From an uncultured Verrucomicrobiota bacterium (lineage in GTDB: Bacteria > Verrucomicrobiota > Verrucomicrobiia > Methylacidiphilales > UBA1321), in the NCBI GenBank assembly GCA_903863295.1, contig CAIPBM010000191.1:1-62169 (forward strand): 62,169 nucleotides of DNA, given 5' to 3'. The translations under genes were made by a program, and so were the position numbers. Under the pieces are notes generated by a model. That model made no database searches. It was given only the letters and a program-made list of their open reading frames with translations, and had not been told where the DNA came from. Of the stretch, positions 24,725-33,546 are shown one piece after another; position 1 is the stretch's first letter; each line of letters begins with the position of its first letter.

Positions 24725-26313
24725 GCGATCTCCTTCCGGTCCGTGTTAAGCACCGTCACCTGGCGGAACCGCGCCGGCACCGCACCGTGCGAGACCGGTG
24801 CGGTCTGTTCCGGCTGGCCCTTGCCGCAGTTCGGCGCGCCCCCGAGGAAATAGGTGCTCTGGTCGCCTAGGCCGTCCATCGAATTCCAAAACTCGACCGT
24901 ACTGCCTTGATAAGCGACATCGCGCAGCATTCGCCCCAGCTTGCCGTTCTTGATTTCGTAAAAAAGTTGTCCACCAAATTGAAAATTGTGCCGCTGCTGG
25001 TCGATGCTCCAGCTCCCGTTGCCCATGATGTAAATGCCCCGCTTTACGTCGGAGATCAGATCGTCGAGCGAACAGGTCTTGGGATTGGGCTGGAGCGAGA
25101 CATTCGGCATCCGCTGAATGGGGAAACTCGACCAGCTATCGGCGAAGGCGCAGCCGTTGGAGGTTTTCTGTCCGATCAACTGCGCCTGACCGATCGCCAT
25201 CTGGTAATTCACGAACAAGCCGTTCTGGATGATGGGGAATTCCGTGCCGACGGAGCGGACGCCATCGTCATCGTACCCAACCGTGGAGAGTCCGCCTTCC
25301 TGGCTGCGATCGGCGACGATGTTCATGAGCTTGCTCCCGTACTGGAGCTTACCCAGTTTATCCGGCGTGCAGAAGGTGGTGCCGGCAAAATTCGCCTCCC
25401 AACCGAGCGCACGATCAAGCTCCGTGGGATGTCCCACCGATTCGTGAATCGTCAGCCAAAGATGCGTGGGGTCGAGGACGAGATCGTAATCGCCGGGCAC
25501 GACCGACTTGGCCTGGAGTTTTTCCTTGGCCTGCTCGGCGGCCTTCGCGGCTTCGCCGATGAAATCGTAGCCCAAAATATATTCATAACCGCTGCCGCGC
25601 GGCGCAGCAAGGCCGGCGCGCGAGGCGAATTTTCCGGTCGCTTTGTCGATCACGGTGACTTCAGTCTCCGGCATGACGCGGACGCGACTCTGGCTGATCC
25701 GGCTTCCGTTGCTGGAGGCGAAGAATTTCTCCTCGCGGACAAAGGCAAAGGAGGCGGTGGCGTAATCAGCCCCCGCTTTCATGGCCGCTTCGTTAATTGC
25801 CAGTAGCTTGCCGATTTTGTCGTCCACCGGGATCAGGAACGGATCGGTCTTCATCGGCATGTCCCAACGGTCCTGATAGACGGGGACATCTTCCAGGACG
25901 AACTTGCGGAGTTGCAGCGGTTGGCTGGCTTTCGCGACTTCCAAGGCGCGCTGGGTCGCCAATTTGACCTCATCCTCCGTCGCGAGCGGACTGCTGGCGT
26001 AACCCCAGGTGCCATCAAGGAGGACACGCACGGCAAAGCCCGCGCTGATGCCCGTGGCCGATTCCTCAAGGCGATGTTCGCGGGCCTCCAGATATTCGGT
26101 CTGGTAACGACAAAGGCGGAAGTCGGCGTAAGAGGCGCCGCCCGATTTCGCAACGCCCAGGGCGACACCGGCGAGGTTCAACTTGCCGTTGAGGTCGAGC
26201 TTGTCGGCGACTTCAATCGCCTGCGCGTTCCGCATCCCGAGAAACAGCGTGGAGGGCAGTAGCGTGGCGCACGCGCATCCCCCCATGGAGCGAAGAAAAG
26301 TCCGTCGGTTCAC
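24721..26313 (-). CDS. tldD: TldD-like zinc metalloprotease with twin-arginine signal
   Basis: 530 residues. The N terminus NRRTFLRSMGG followed by a hydrophobic stretch is a Tat-type signal. The zinc motif H290-E291-S-V-G-H295 is intact within LTIHESVGHPTELDRALG. The C terminus carries the family's later conserved Cys/Asp region (SCLD-like CSLDDLISDVKRGIYI). The partner TldE-like gene follows with a 4-base overlap. The canonical TldD is cytosolic, so export of this homologue is notable. It may be an exported paralogue that also carries a signal-less TldE across by co-folding (conjecture). Confidence 0.9.
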   Translation of the reverse strand: MNRRTFLRSMGGCACATLLPSTLFLGMRNAQAIEVADKLDLNGKLNLAGVALGVAKSGGASYADFRLCRYQTEYLEAREHRLEESATGISAGFAVRVLLDGTWGYASSPLATEDEVKLATQRALEVAKASQPLQLRKFVLEDVPVYQDRWDMPMKTDPFLIPVDDKIGKLLAINEAAMKAGADYATASFAFVREEKFFASSNGSRISQSRVRVMPETEVTVIDKATGKFASRAGLAAPRGSGYEYILGYDFIGEAAKAAEQAKEKLQAKSVVPGDYDLVLDPTHLWLTIHESVGHPTELDRALGWEANFAGTTFCTPDKLGKLQYGSKLMNIVADRSQEGGLSTVGYDDDGVRSVGTEFPIIQNGLFVNYQMAIGQAQLIGQKTSNGCAFADSWSSFPIQRMPNVSLQPNPKTCSLDDLISDVKRGIYIMGNGSWSIDQQRHNFQFGGQLFYEIKNGKLGRMLRDVAYQGSTVEFWNSMDGLGDQSTYFLGGAPNCGKGQPEQTAPVSHGAVPARFRQVTVLNTDRKEIA

Positions 26314-26380
26314 GATACTTAAATTGTGCGCGGACGCCCTGTAATGTCAAAGCATCGGGCGGTTACAAGTGTGTAGGGGT

Positions 26381-26587
26381 TTTAGACGGAATTAACGGAA
26401 GGCAAACGGAATGGACGGAATGAAGGCAGGGATTCTCTCTTTGGAGCGTCGGGACAACTTCTTCTGCTGGTTGCCGCAGCAATAAGAGGGAGCCATTCGA
26501 CAATTTTGACCAACCCTCTTGCTTCTTCATGTCTTACTGTTTTCCCATTCCGTCCATTCCGTTTGCCTTCCGTTAATTCCGTCTAAA
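26381..26587. repeat. MITE-like element: perfect 42-bp terminal inverted repeats around 123 bp
   Basis: Positions 26381-26422 and 26546-26587 are exact reverse complements over 42 bases. Each arm is built from ACGGAA-like steps (ACGGAATTAACGGAAGG and so on). The 123-base centre has no coding potential. Ends read TTTAGAC...GTCTAAA. No clear target-site duplication is visible. Confidence 0.85.
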
Positions 26588-26602
26588 CTCAGTCCTCAAT
26601 CA

Positions 26603-26640
26603 AAACAAAAAACCGGCGGCACCTTGCGGTGACGCCGGTT
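26603..26640 (-). terminator. rho-independent terminator of the RRM gene
   Basis: On the minus strand the stem AACCGGCG-TCACC-GCAA-GGTG-CCGCCGGTT is followed by TTTTTTGTTTTG, 17 bases past the RRM stop. This is a strong intrinsic terminator. Confidence 0.85.
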
Positions 26641-26657
26641 TCTGGAATGAGCCAAAC

Positions 26658-27314
26658 TTAGATCGTTGCGTCGGGGCTGCTGCTGGTCGGATCGGCTTCG
26701 CGAGCGCTCTGGCTCGGACGCTTGTCGACCTTCGCGCCGCTGACCACGATCTGGCGGCCCATGAAGTCGGTCCGGTTCAGCTTCTCAGCCGCTTCCTTGG
26801 CGGTCTCAAGGCTTTCCATTTCGACAAAGCCGAAACCCTTCGAGCGTTGTGAATGGCGATCCATGGCGACTTCCACATTCTTCACCGCGCCCACCTTGGA
26901 AAAGAGATCGAACAGATCGCTTTCCGCGGCTTCATAGGCGAGGTTCCCCACGTACAACTTGGGGGAGACGATCTCCTGGGGAGGAATCTCGGCCTTGGGG
27001 GCGCGTTCTTCGCGACGGGCCGGACGCTCCGCGCGGGGCTCGCGGCTCTTCTCCTTGAAGTCGGGGCGCGACGTGCTGGCCGTGCGCAACGGCTTCGCCT
27101 CGGGGGTCGATTTCTTGCCGGAAAACCATCCGAGCAACTTGGCGAGAAAGCTCTTTTCCTTCTTGGGGGTGGAGCTGGTGGTGCCATTGCTGTGCACCCG
27201 GTTTTCGCTGTGACCGGAACCATGGCTGCTGCGACCCCGGCCTCCGCGACGACGACGTCCGCCGCCTCCGCTGTTACTTCCGCCTGCGCCACGTGGGCGA
27301 TAATCTGAACTCAT
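26658..27314 (-). CDS. RNA-binding protein with one RRM and Gly/Arg-rich N terminus
   Basis: 218 residues. A single RRM near residues 117-195 has RNP2 LYVGNL (120-125) and RNP1 KGFGFVEM (159-166). The first 40 residues are Gly/Arg/Ser-rich (GGGGRRRRGGRGRSS), a composition known to bind RNA non-specifically. A basic Lys/Arg/Glu linker separates the two. Bacterial RRM proteins of this kind are common in cyanobacteria and Verrucomicrobiota and are usually ascribed to cold or RNA metabolism. The long basic N-terminal extension is the unusual part. Monocistronic, with a clear terminator. Confidence 0.9.
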   Translation of the reverse strand: MSSDYRPRGAGGSNSGGGGRRRRGGRGRSSHGSGHSENRVHSNGTTSSTPKKEKSFLAKLLGWFSGKKSTPEAKPLRTASTSRPDFKEKSREPRAERPARREERAPKAEIPPQEIVSPKLYVGNLAYEAAESDLFDLFSKVGAVKNVEVAMDRHSQRSKGFGFVEMESLETAKEAAEKLNRTDFMGRQIVVSGAKVDKRPSQSAREADPTSSSPDATI

Positions 27315-27920
27315 GTGATGTTACTGACATGCCGTGAATCGCGCTGTCTGGAAGGACCCGCGCTCTTTTTCAGGCTCTACTCTGGCAAACTTCAACCTGT
27401 CCCGCTGCTCAATATCGACGTATCCAAGTGCGAACTGTGATGATTCCCTTGGCGAAAAACTTTCCGACGAAATTCTGCGTCCCAATCCCGTGCCCGCGCC
27501 TCCAACCGTTGACCGGCTTTAAAATCTGCGCTGTTTCTGCTGAGTTGATCTGCCCGAAGGCGACCAGGTCTAGGATTGTGATGAAGCTGTAGATGAGTCC
27601 TGTGGTTGCCGGAGGAGCAAGGCATCGAAAAACCCGGGCGTCTGGACGCCGGGGCAGAGGTTAGCGTAATCTTGCTCTCAACTCCATTTTGCTGAGAACA
27701 AAGGCGCCAGCCGCTCCGACCACGAAAGACTTCACAACATGTTCCTTTCTGCTCCGTGACTAGCAGAAATTCCGATATAATCAATCTAAATCGCAACTAA
27801 ATTGCTCTTGGAGTGAGGTTTAGCTTGAAGCATCAACTGTAGTGGCGGTCTAAGCCCAGTGGTGCCTTTCCTCGGCGGCTAGGCATTAAGAGGTGCCTGC
27901 TTACCATGCGGCTTACTAAG
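27315..27920. other. 606-bp intergenic region without supported gene
   Basis: I see no convincing gene. A GC hairpin (CCCGGGCGTCTGGACGCCGGGG) lies near 27631-27652, and a diverged half-copy of repeat family C (CTGTAGTGGCGGTCTAAG) begins at 27838. A 134-codon minus-strand frame crosses the region but has no recognisable motif or start signal. Confidence 0.5.
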
Positions 27921-27951
27921 CTTTGACAAATTGTCAAAGTCCAGTTAAATT
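27921..27951 (+). promoter_or_regulatory. higBA promoter with palindromic operator overlapping the -35 box
   Basis: The exact palindrome CTTTGACAAATTGTCAAAG (27921-27939) contains the -35 box TTGACA (27923-27928). A -10 box TAAATT follows after 17 bases (27946-27951). Transcription would start near 27958, only about 2 bases before the toxin ATG at 27960. The palindrome is a natural binding site for the HigA repressor. Confidence 0.75.
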
Positions 27952-27959
27952 GCATTTAC

Positions 27960-28268
27960 ATGCGGGTCATCTCGAAGAAACGCTTGCAGGATTTCTGGGA
28001 AATCCTACCCGCAGCAAGGGCATCGCTGGAACAATGGTACAAGGTGGTGAGTGGGGCCAAGTGGCTTCACTTCTCCGAATTGAGAAAGACTTTTAATCAT
28101 GCTGACGTGGCGACAACCGATAATGGACATCCCGTTGTCATTTTTGACGTGGGCGGCAACAAATACCGAATTATTGCCGCGCTTCATTACGACCGAAACA
28201 TCTGTTACGTCCTCCGGGTTTTGACCCATAAGCAATACGATACCAATCGATGGAAAAGGGAATTATGA
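27960..28268 (+). CDS. higB: HigB-family mRNA interferase toxin
   Basis: 102 residues matching the HigB_toxin family (RelE-like fold): RVISKKRLQDFWE, KTFNHADV, VVIFDVGGNKYRIIAALHY and VLRVLTHKQYD. Such toxins cleave mRNA on the ribosome. It precedes its antitoxin, the order typical of higBA. No leader for ribosome binding exists between the predicted transcription start and the ATG. The toxin stop overlaps the antitoxin ATG (ATGA at 28265). Intact. Confidence 0.92.
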   Translation: MRVISKKRLQDFWEILPAARASLEQWYKVVSGAKWLHFSELRKTFNHADVATTDNGHPVVIFDVGGNKYRIIAALHYDRNICYVLRVLTHKQYDTNRWKREL

Positions 28269-28687
28269 GCACCAAAATTAAAGGCACCAAGACAGCCACG
28301 CTGCCCAAAACCTACCGGGAACTTTGCGGATTGCTTATGCCCCGGAAGATCCACGACGATGCGGAGTTGGAATCCGCGCAGGACATCATCGACGCCCTAG
28401 CCGTTCTCCCCACCCGCACGCCAGATCAGAACGACTACCTTGAGACGCTGGCAGAATTGGTGGAGGCCTACGAAGCGCAGACGGTGAAATTTTCCAAGCG
28501 CTCCGGCTTGGAAACGCTCAAGTTTCTACTCGCAGAAAATAAGCTCACCGCCAGCGATCTTTCCCGCCTTCTCGGCACCGACATCAGTCTCGGCTACCGC
28601 ATCCTCGACGGCGAACGCAATCTCACCACCAAGCACATCAAAAAGCTGGCGCAGCATTTTCATGTTGGGCCGGAGGTTTTTTTGTAA
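28265..28687 (+). CDS. higA: HigA-type antitoxin with C-terminal HTH
   Basis: 140 residues from the ATG at 28265, chosen because AAAAGGG precedes it and it overlaps the toxin stop; an ATG at 28250 adds five residues. The C-terminal XRE-type helix-turn-helix is visible (NKLTASDLSRLLGTDISLGYRI). It should neutralise HigB and repress the operon through the upstream palindrome. The N-terminal part (RKIHDDAELESAQDII) is the toxin-binding type. Confidence 0.92.
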   Translation: MSTKIKGTKTATLPKTYRELCGLLMPRKIHDDAELESAQDIIDALAVLPTRTPDQNDYLETLAELVEAYEAQTVKFSKRSGLETLKFLLAENKLTASDLSRLLGTDISLGYRILDGERNLTTKHIKKLAQHFHVGPEVFL

Positions 28688-28863
28688 TTGAAGGCTCACG
28701 AATAGAAAAGATGCCAGTCTAGAAGACCGCCCTATTTATGCATCACATTAAGGGCGATTCGACCACAAGAAAATCACGCGCAGATTAGACGGGCGATCAT
28801 TTTTTTAATGCCTCCTCCAAATGAGCTTTTGGTACGGCTTATCCCTATGTATATGCTATCCGC

Positions 28864-29355
28864 ATGAAGCGCGTGCTTCTTGCTCTTTTGCTCGGTACAT
28901 TCCTTTGCTCTGCCGATGAGCAATCAGGCCCCATTATTCGACCCGCGAAGGACATCGTTCTCCATCTCAAGGACGACAAAAGCCCGCCGATAATTCATCT
29001 GGCAGATGCGCCGTATATTTCCCAAGGCGTAATTACGCTCTATCCCGGTGATAAAATTATCGTGGAATTTGATCTAGTTGATTCCCAACCCAAAAACCCA
29101 AAGGTGGTCAAGGAAATCACTCATCCCGAGCGCACCTTGGAACTGGAAATGACACAGGACAAAGATATTACCGCCGTGAACAGAAAAAGTGGTTTTACCA
29201 GAAAGCTGAGTATGGATTCCTATTTTCTGACCTTGGGTTCGGATTTTAAAAATCATGCTAATATGTATCCGTTGGATAAAAGCCTGCCCTGCTTTGATTC
29301 TTTCGAGCCGAAGACGTACTGCATCAAATTTTATTCATTCGGATTTGCCGATTAG
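28864..29355 (+). CDS. small secreted protein, unknown
   Basis: 163 residues with a signal peptide (KRVLLALLLGTFLCSA). The mature part is beta-rich and charged, with two late Cys (SLPCFDSF, KTYCIKF) that could form a disulfide. It is more AT-rich than the core genes and lies between higBA and tRNA-Pro, suggesting acquired cargo. Family not recognised. Confidence 0.7.
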   Translation: MKRVLLALLLGTFLCSADEQSGPIIRPAKDIVLHLKDDKSPPIIHLADAPYISQGVITLYPGDKIIVEFDLVDSQPKNPKVVKEITHPERTLELEMTQDKDITAVNRKSGFTRKLSMDSYFLTLGSDFKNHANMYPLDKSLPCFDSFEPKTYCIKFYSFGFAD

Positions 29356-29451
29356 AAGTTTAACTGGGAAAGCACAAACCGTTTTCAAGCTTGCCGCTGA
29401 CGCCGGTTCTGGCACTATCTCCTTTCCTGCCTGATCTTTTTCGGGCAAATA

Positions 29452-29525
29452 CGGGCCGTAGCTCAGCTTGGTAGGGCGCTTCCTTGGGGTGGAAGAGGTC
29501 GCGAGTTCAAATCTCGCCGGTCCGA
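29452..29525 (+). tRNA. tRNA-Pro (anticodon GGG)
   Basis: The cloverleaf folds fully. The acceptor CGGGCCG pairs with CGGTCCG (one G-U). The D-stem is GCTC/GGGC. The anticodon stem CTTCC/GGAAG encloses loop TTGGGGT (anticodon GGG), and the T-stem GCGAG/CTCGC encloses TTCAAAT. The discriminator is A. The 3' CCA is not encoded, so the CCA-adding enzyme at 54021 is required. Confidence 0.95.
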
Positions 29526-29596
29526 CCCCCTTCCCGTGCTACGCTGCCGCGGAAGGACTTTTGTGTCAGTCCGTCACTTCGCAAGACCAATCCCCC

Positions 29597-29625
29597 TTGA
29601 CGCTCTCCGTTACGAACCCTAGACA
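29597..29625 (+). promoter_or_regulatory. candidate mreB promoter
   Basis: TTGACG and TAGACA are separated by 17 bases, about 120 bases before the mreB ATG. The -10 match is weak. No other candidate stands out in the tRNA-mreB gap. Confidence 0.3.
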
Positions 29626-29747
29626 AGAGAGTGGACCGGCGGGCCCTTTTATGAAGGCGTCGACCAGACTTTTCTGTAAGATGCCCGCGGCACCTTTCGA
29701 TCTCTCCATAATAACCTTTCAATCTCTTTCTCGAAAAACAACTTACG

Positions 29748-30782
29748 ATGAACATTTTCTCCGGCCTCTTCTCCAACGATATCGGCATTGATCTCGGCAC
29801 CGCCAACACTCTCGTCTACGTCCGCGACCGCGGCATCGTCCTGCGCGAACCCTCCGTCGTCGCCATCAAAGCAGGCTCCAAACGCGTCCTCGCCGTCGGT
29901 GACGAAGCCAAACGCATGCTCGGTCGCACCCCGGGGGACATCATCGCCGTCCGCCCCATGAAAGATGGCGTCATCGCCGATTTCGAGATCACCGAGGCGA
30001 TGCTGAAATCGTTCATTCACAAGGTCAGCAACCAGCGCCGCTGGCAGCGCCGTCCCCGCATTGTCATAGCCGTGCCTACAGGCATCACGGAAGTTGAAAA
30101 GCGCGCCGTCAAGGACTCCGCGCTCAACGCCGGGGCGCGCGACGTCTATCTCATGGAAGAACCGATGGCCGCCGCGATCGGTGTCGGTCTCCCCGTCCAG
30201 GAAGCCGCCGGAAACATGATCGTCGATATCGGCGGCGGCACGACTGAGGTCGCCATCATCTCACTCGGAGGAATCGTTTTCTGTCGCAGCGTCCGGGTCG
30301 CCGGGGATGAGCTCGATGAGAGCATCATCAATTACATGCGCCGCGCCTACAATCTCATGATCGGTGAACGCACGGCGGAGGACATCAAGATCAAGATCGG
30401 TTCCGCCTATGCCGTCGAAAAGGAAACGACGATGGAAGTGAAAGGCCGCGATCTCGTCGCCGGTCTGCCCAAGACGCTCACCATCACCTCTCAGGAAGTG
30501 CGCGAAGCCATGGCCGAGCCGGTGCAGGTCATCGTCGAATCGATCCGCATCACGCTTGAGCGTTGCCCGCCGGAACTCTCCGCGGATCTCGTTGAGCGCG
30601 GTATCGTCCTCGCCGGTGGCGGCGCGTTGCTTCGCGGTCTGGATAAGATGCTGGCCGAGGAAACCGGCCTGCCGGTGCACGTCGCGGAAGACCCCCTCAG
30701 CGCGGTGGCCGAAGGCACGGGCAAAGTGCTCCAGGAATTTGAATACATGAAGCGTGCCGCCGAGTCCGAGCGGCATCGCTAA
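29748..30782 (+). CDS. mreB: rod-shape actin-like protein MreB
   Basis: 344 residues with the actin-fold motifs: phosphate 1 [14 protein letters not shown], connect 1, phosphate 2 [14 protein letters not shown] and adenosine [13 protein letters not shown]. Full length. MreB filaments position the elongasome for lateral wall growth. mreC follows after 59 bases, consistent with an mreBC operon. A C-terminal tail of about ten charged residues ([12 protein letters not shown]) ends the protein. Confidence 0.97.
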   Translation: MNIFSGLFSNDIGIDLGTANTLVYVRDRGIVLREPSVVAIKAGSKRVLAVGDEAKRMLGRTPGDIIAVRPMKDGVIADFEITEAMLKSFIHKVSNQRRWQRRPRIVIAVPTGITEVEKRAVKDSALNAGARDVYLMEEPMAAAIGVGLPVQEAAGNMIVDIGGGTTEVAIISLGGIVFCRSVRVAGDELDESIINYMRRAYNLMIGERTAEDIKIKIGSAYAVEKETTMEVKGRDLVAGLPKTLTITSQEVREAMAEPVQVIVESIRITLERCPPELSADLVERGIVLAGGGALLRGLDKMLAEETGLPVHVAEDPLSAVAEGTGKVLQEFEYMKRAAESERHR

Positions 30783-30841
30783 ATTTACCTCCAAGGAATG
30801 TCCGTTCCTTCCGCTCCCGATCTCGAGATGGATTCTATCCG

Positions 30842-31825
30842 GTGAATAAAAGCGCCTATCTACTTGCTGTGGCCGGCATCGGGTCTGCCCTCATCGTGCT
30901 CTGCTTTCTTCTGCCCGAACAGGTCACCCAGCCCATGCGCAAGCAGACGCTCGAAATCCTGGGGCCGGTCATATCGGTGGTCGAGCAGCCGATCAATTAT
31001 TTCAGCCGCGTCGACAGCAAGCTCAAAACCCTCGACGAGGCCCAGCACGAGTTACGCATTCTCCGCAACCAGGTCGCGACGCTTCAGGTTGAGAACGCCG
31101 TGCTCGGTAATATGAAGGCCGAGAACTCGCGCCTGCGCGAGATGCTCGGCTTTCGCGATGCTTCCCAGTACATTCTCCTGCCTTGCCGCGTCATCAGCCG
31201 CGAGCCCTCCAGTTGGTGGGACTCCGTGCAGGTCAACGTCGGCGACGTTAACAACAACGATCTCTATAAAAAGTATCACGGCAAGTTTTCGCTCGGGCCC
31301 GACCAGCCGGTCGTCTCTCCCCGCGGCGTCGTCGGCAAGACCGGCACCGTCTCCCATTACGCGACCGACGTGATCCTCATGGTCAACGAAAACTGCAGCA
31401 TCTCCGCCTATGTCGATGGCACGCACGACCAGGGCATCGTCCAGGGCCAGGGCAATTTCGATGAAGGCAAGCCGCGCGTGAACGTGAAATACCTGCCCAA
31501 AAATTCGACCATTGCCGTGGGGCAGTTCATTGTCACCAGCGGTCTCGGGCCCTACTTCCCCGCCGGTCTGCGTCTCGGCACCGTGACTGAAGTCCCTCCC
31601 CTCAACAACACCTACCCAACCTTTGGCCTCTACCGGGAAGCGACCATTGAACCGACCGCCGATCTGAACCAGCTTGATGAGCTTTTCATCGTCCTCGGTT
31701 CCAAGGAAGAGACCAAAGACGAAAGCAAGCCCGCCGCCGCCACGACGGACGCGCCAACTTCGCAAGATGCGCCTGTTGCTGCCCCCCTTTCCCCGGATAC
31801 ACCCACAGAAGTGACGCCTCATTAA
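30842..31825 (+). CDS. mreC: rod-shape-determining protein MreC
   Basis: 327 residues from GTG at 30842 (an ATG ten bases upstream is closed by a stop in its own frame). One N-terminal membrane anchor (AGIGSALIVLCFLLP), a coiled coil (about 60-105) and the beta-rich periplasmic core (VVSPRGVVGKTG, SAYVDGTHDQGIVQG) are present, then an Ala/Pro/Thr-rich tail. MreC connects MreB to the periplasmic synthesis machinery. No mreD, pbp2 or rodA follows; the next genes are unrelated. Confidence 0.93.
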   Translation: MNKSAYLLAVAGIGSALIVLCFLLPEQVTQPMRKQTLEILGPVISVVEQPINYFSRVDSKLKTLDEAQHELRILRNQVATLQVENAVLGNMKAENSRLREMLGFRDASQYILLPCRVISREPSSWWDSVQVNVGDVNNNDLYKKYHGKFSLGPDQPVVSPRGVVGKTGTVSHYATDVILMVNENCSISAYVDGTHDQGIVQGQGNFDEGKPRVNVKYLPKNSTIAVGQFIVTSGLGPYFPAGLRLGTVTEVPPLNNTYPTFGLYREATIEPTADLNQLDELFIVLGSKEETKDESKPAAATTDAPTSQDAPVAAPLSPDTPTEVTPH

Positions 31826-31832
31826 GGTCTTC

Positions 31833-31920
31833 CTGTAGCGGCGGTCTAGGATCGTCGCCTCCGTGGTAGCTGCCGATGTCCCTATCGGCGGATGGTTTTC
31901 AGTCAGTGGTAGCCGTCGGC
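31833..31920. repeat. repeat family C, diverged copy
   Basis: Starts CTGTAGCGGCGGTCTAGGAT and continues into GCCGATGTCCCTATCGGCGG. The 5' half matches the arm of the perfect palindrome at 49483-49560; the 3' half has diverged. It lies 7 bases past the mreC stop. The rest of the gap to 32075 holds nothing recognisable. Confidence 0.65.
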
Positions 31921-32075
31921 CTATATACACACTTTGAACGCCACAACTCATTACTCGAAGCACTGGAAATCAAGCTAGACTCATAGAAACCAGGTTCAAC
32001 TCGCGACTACTCTTTTGCTCACATCCCTATTCGCAGTGGTCGCAGTTTTTAGTTATTCAGTACGCCGGGCTAGTT

Positions 32076-33011
32076 CTATGGAGAGAAATTCGACTGGTCA
32101 GCACTGCTTGAGAAAAAAAGATCAAATTTTCCAGGACGTGGATTGGAGTAATCGGAAAAGTAAGTCAATCTAGAGGGAAGTGTGAAATCGGCTTTCCCAG
32201 CTAAACCCGCAAATTTCAACCAATCGTTTTTGTCTACGCGACTATATGATGCGGGCGTTGTTGATCCAGCATAGTCGAGGCGTGCTGACCAATCACTTCC
32301 ATCTTCAAGTTTACCCACGACTCGATCATCGCTCAAAAAAGCAATCCTAAGAACACGCTGGGGACCCCCGAGCTTGCTGGCTTCGGCGGGCTCGCGGTAG
32401 GGGAAAAATGGGTGTTCGGTTTTGAAACTCATTCGGATTGCCGTTGTTCCAATCTCTCCGGTTTCTGAGCGTTGGAGCTTAAAAGCGGTTACTTTCCATT
32501 TTTTTGCTAAATAAGGTGCTAGCCACAGCGCCGAGGATTCTGTCCACGGATATCCATTCTTTCTAAGCCAATTACCGAGCCCTCTCGAATCAGAAGCATC
32601 TAAAATAACCGCGTGGTAATCTCCCATTTGCTCTTCAGCAACTACTCGAGGCTCAATTCCATCGGTATTTGAAGCCGGAACAGATTTGGACAGAGTTACC
32701 GAAAGAGTACGCGGCATCGGCAAGTATTTATCGGGCAAATCGAATAAACGAGAGTCCGCTAAACCAAGTTCAGGTGTGCTTGGCGTCGGTACAAGAAAGC
32801 CGGCTTTGTCTGCGCGTGAATCGAGCATGACGGTGCGAATGAAGTGCTCTGTGTTATGGGTCTTGTCCCATATGATCACAACGGTTTCGTTATTGATGCC
32901 TACGAATCCCTTATCCGAAAGCGCTAGGCAACCGTAAATATTGTTAGCCAAGCCCAACAATAGGAGAATCGTCTGGCCGCATAACCTCAGCGTAAAAGCA
33001 GTTGGTATCAT
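32076..33011 (-). CDS. DUF2330-like exported protein
   Basis: 311 residues with an N-terminal hydrophobic signal (QTILLLLGLANNIYGCLA). Segments GINNETVVIIWDKTHNTEHF and AGFLVPTPSTPELGLAD match DUF2330, whose members are predicted envelope proteins without assigned function. The usual C-terminal membrane anchor is not evident here. The gene is richer in A/T than its neighbours. It is divergent from the DUF883 gene and convergent with mreC. Confidence 0.75.
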   Translation of the reverse strand: MIPTAFTLRLCGQTILLLLGLANNIYGCLALSDKGFVGINNETVVIIWDKTHNTEHFIRTVMLDSRADKAGFLVPTPSTPELGLADSRLFDLPDKYLPMPRTLSVTLSKSVPASNTDGIEPRVVAEEQMGDYHAVILDASDSRGLGNWLRKNGYPWTESSALWLAPYLAKKWKVTAFKLQRSETGEIGTTAIRMSFKTEHPFFPYREPAEASKLGGPQRVLRIAFLSDDRVVGKLEDGSDWSARLDYAGSTTPASYSRVDKNDWLKFAGLAGKADFTLPSRLTYFSDYSNPRPGKFDLFFSSSADQSNFSP

Positions 33012-33181
33012 AATTAACCCTAGGCATCACAAACGTCGTAGAGCAAGTCCCCACAAAGTCTACCCGCCTTCGGATGTCACTGAGCGTTGTTGCAGTCACG
33101 GATTGCCCCTCCAGACCTACAATCAATACTTGCTTTCAGCTCTACATGGGCTTAAGTGGTTCAAAGGCGAAATATTATTTT

Positions 33182-33526
33182 ATGTCAACCAATTCCAATC
33201 AACATGCTGCTGTCACCCGTGAAAAACTCGTCGAGGACGTCAAGGTCCTGACCAAGGACGTGCAGGATTTGCTCAAGGCCACCGCCTCCGTTGTCGGCGA
33301 AAAAGCCGCTGAAGCGCGCGTCAAGGTCGAGGAAAGCCTCAAGGTCGCCCAGGACAAGCTCGCCGTCGCTCAGGACAGCGTCAAGGCCAAGGGCAAGGAA
33401 GCCATTGCCGCCACAGACGAATACGTTCGCGATAACCCCTGGAATGCCGTGGGCATCGCCGCGGGCGTTGGGTTCCTCATCGGGCTCGGCTTCGCCGCTG
33501 GCACGTTCCTACGTCGCCGCGACTAA
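33182..33526 (+). CDS. DUF883 (ElaB/YqjD) family membrane-anchored protein
   Basis: 114 residues from the ATG at 33182. A long amphipathic helix with repeats such as VEESLKVAQDKLAVAQDSV is followed by RDNPWNAVGIAAGVGFLIGLG, the diagnostic C-terminal membrane anchor. Escherichia coli YqjD and ElaB anchor ribosomes to the inner membrane in stationary phase. It is the first gene of a yqjD/yqjE/yqjK-like set leading into proB. Confidence 0.93.
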   Translation: MSTNSNQHAAVTREKLVEDVKVLTKDVQDLLKATASVVGEKAAEARVKVEESLKVAQDKLAVAQDSVKAKGKEAIAATDEYVRDNPWNAVGIAAGVGFLIGLGFAAGTFLRRRD

Positions 33527-33546
33527 GCTCATACTCCTCAAGGGCC

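Noticed and set aside
27392..27796. A 134-codon minus-strand frame in the large gap before higBA
   Set aside because: No motif, no start signal, and it crosses a GC hairpin; coding is not supported.
29356..29748. tRNA-Pro as an integration site for the higBA region
   Set aside because: No integrase gene and no repeat of the tRNA 3' end was found within the window.
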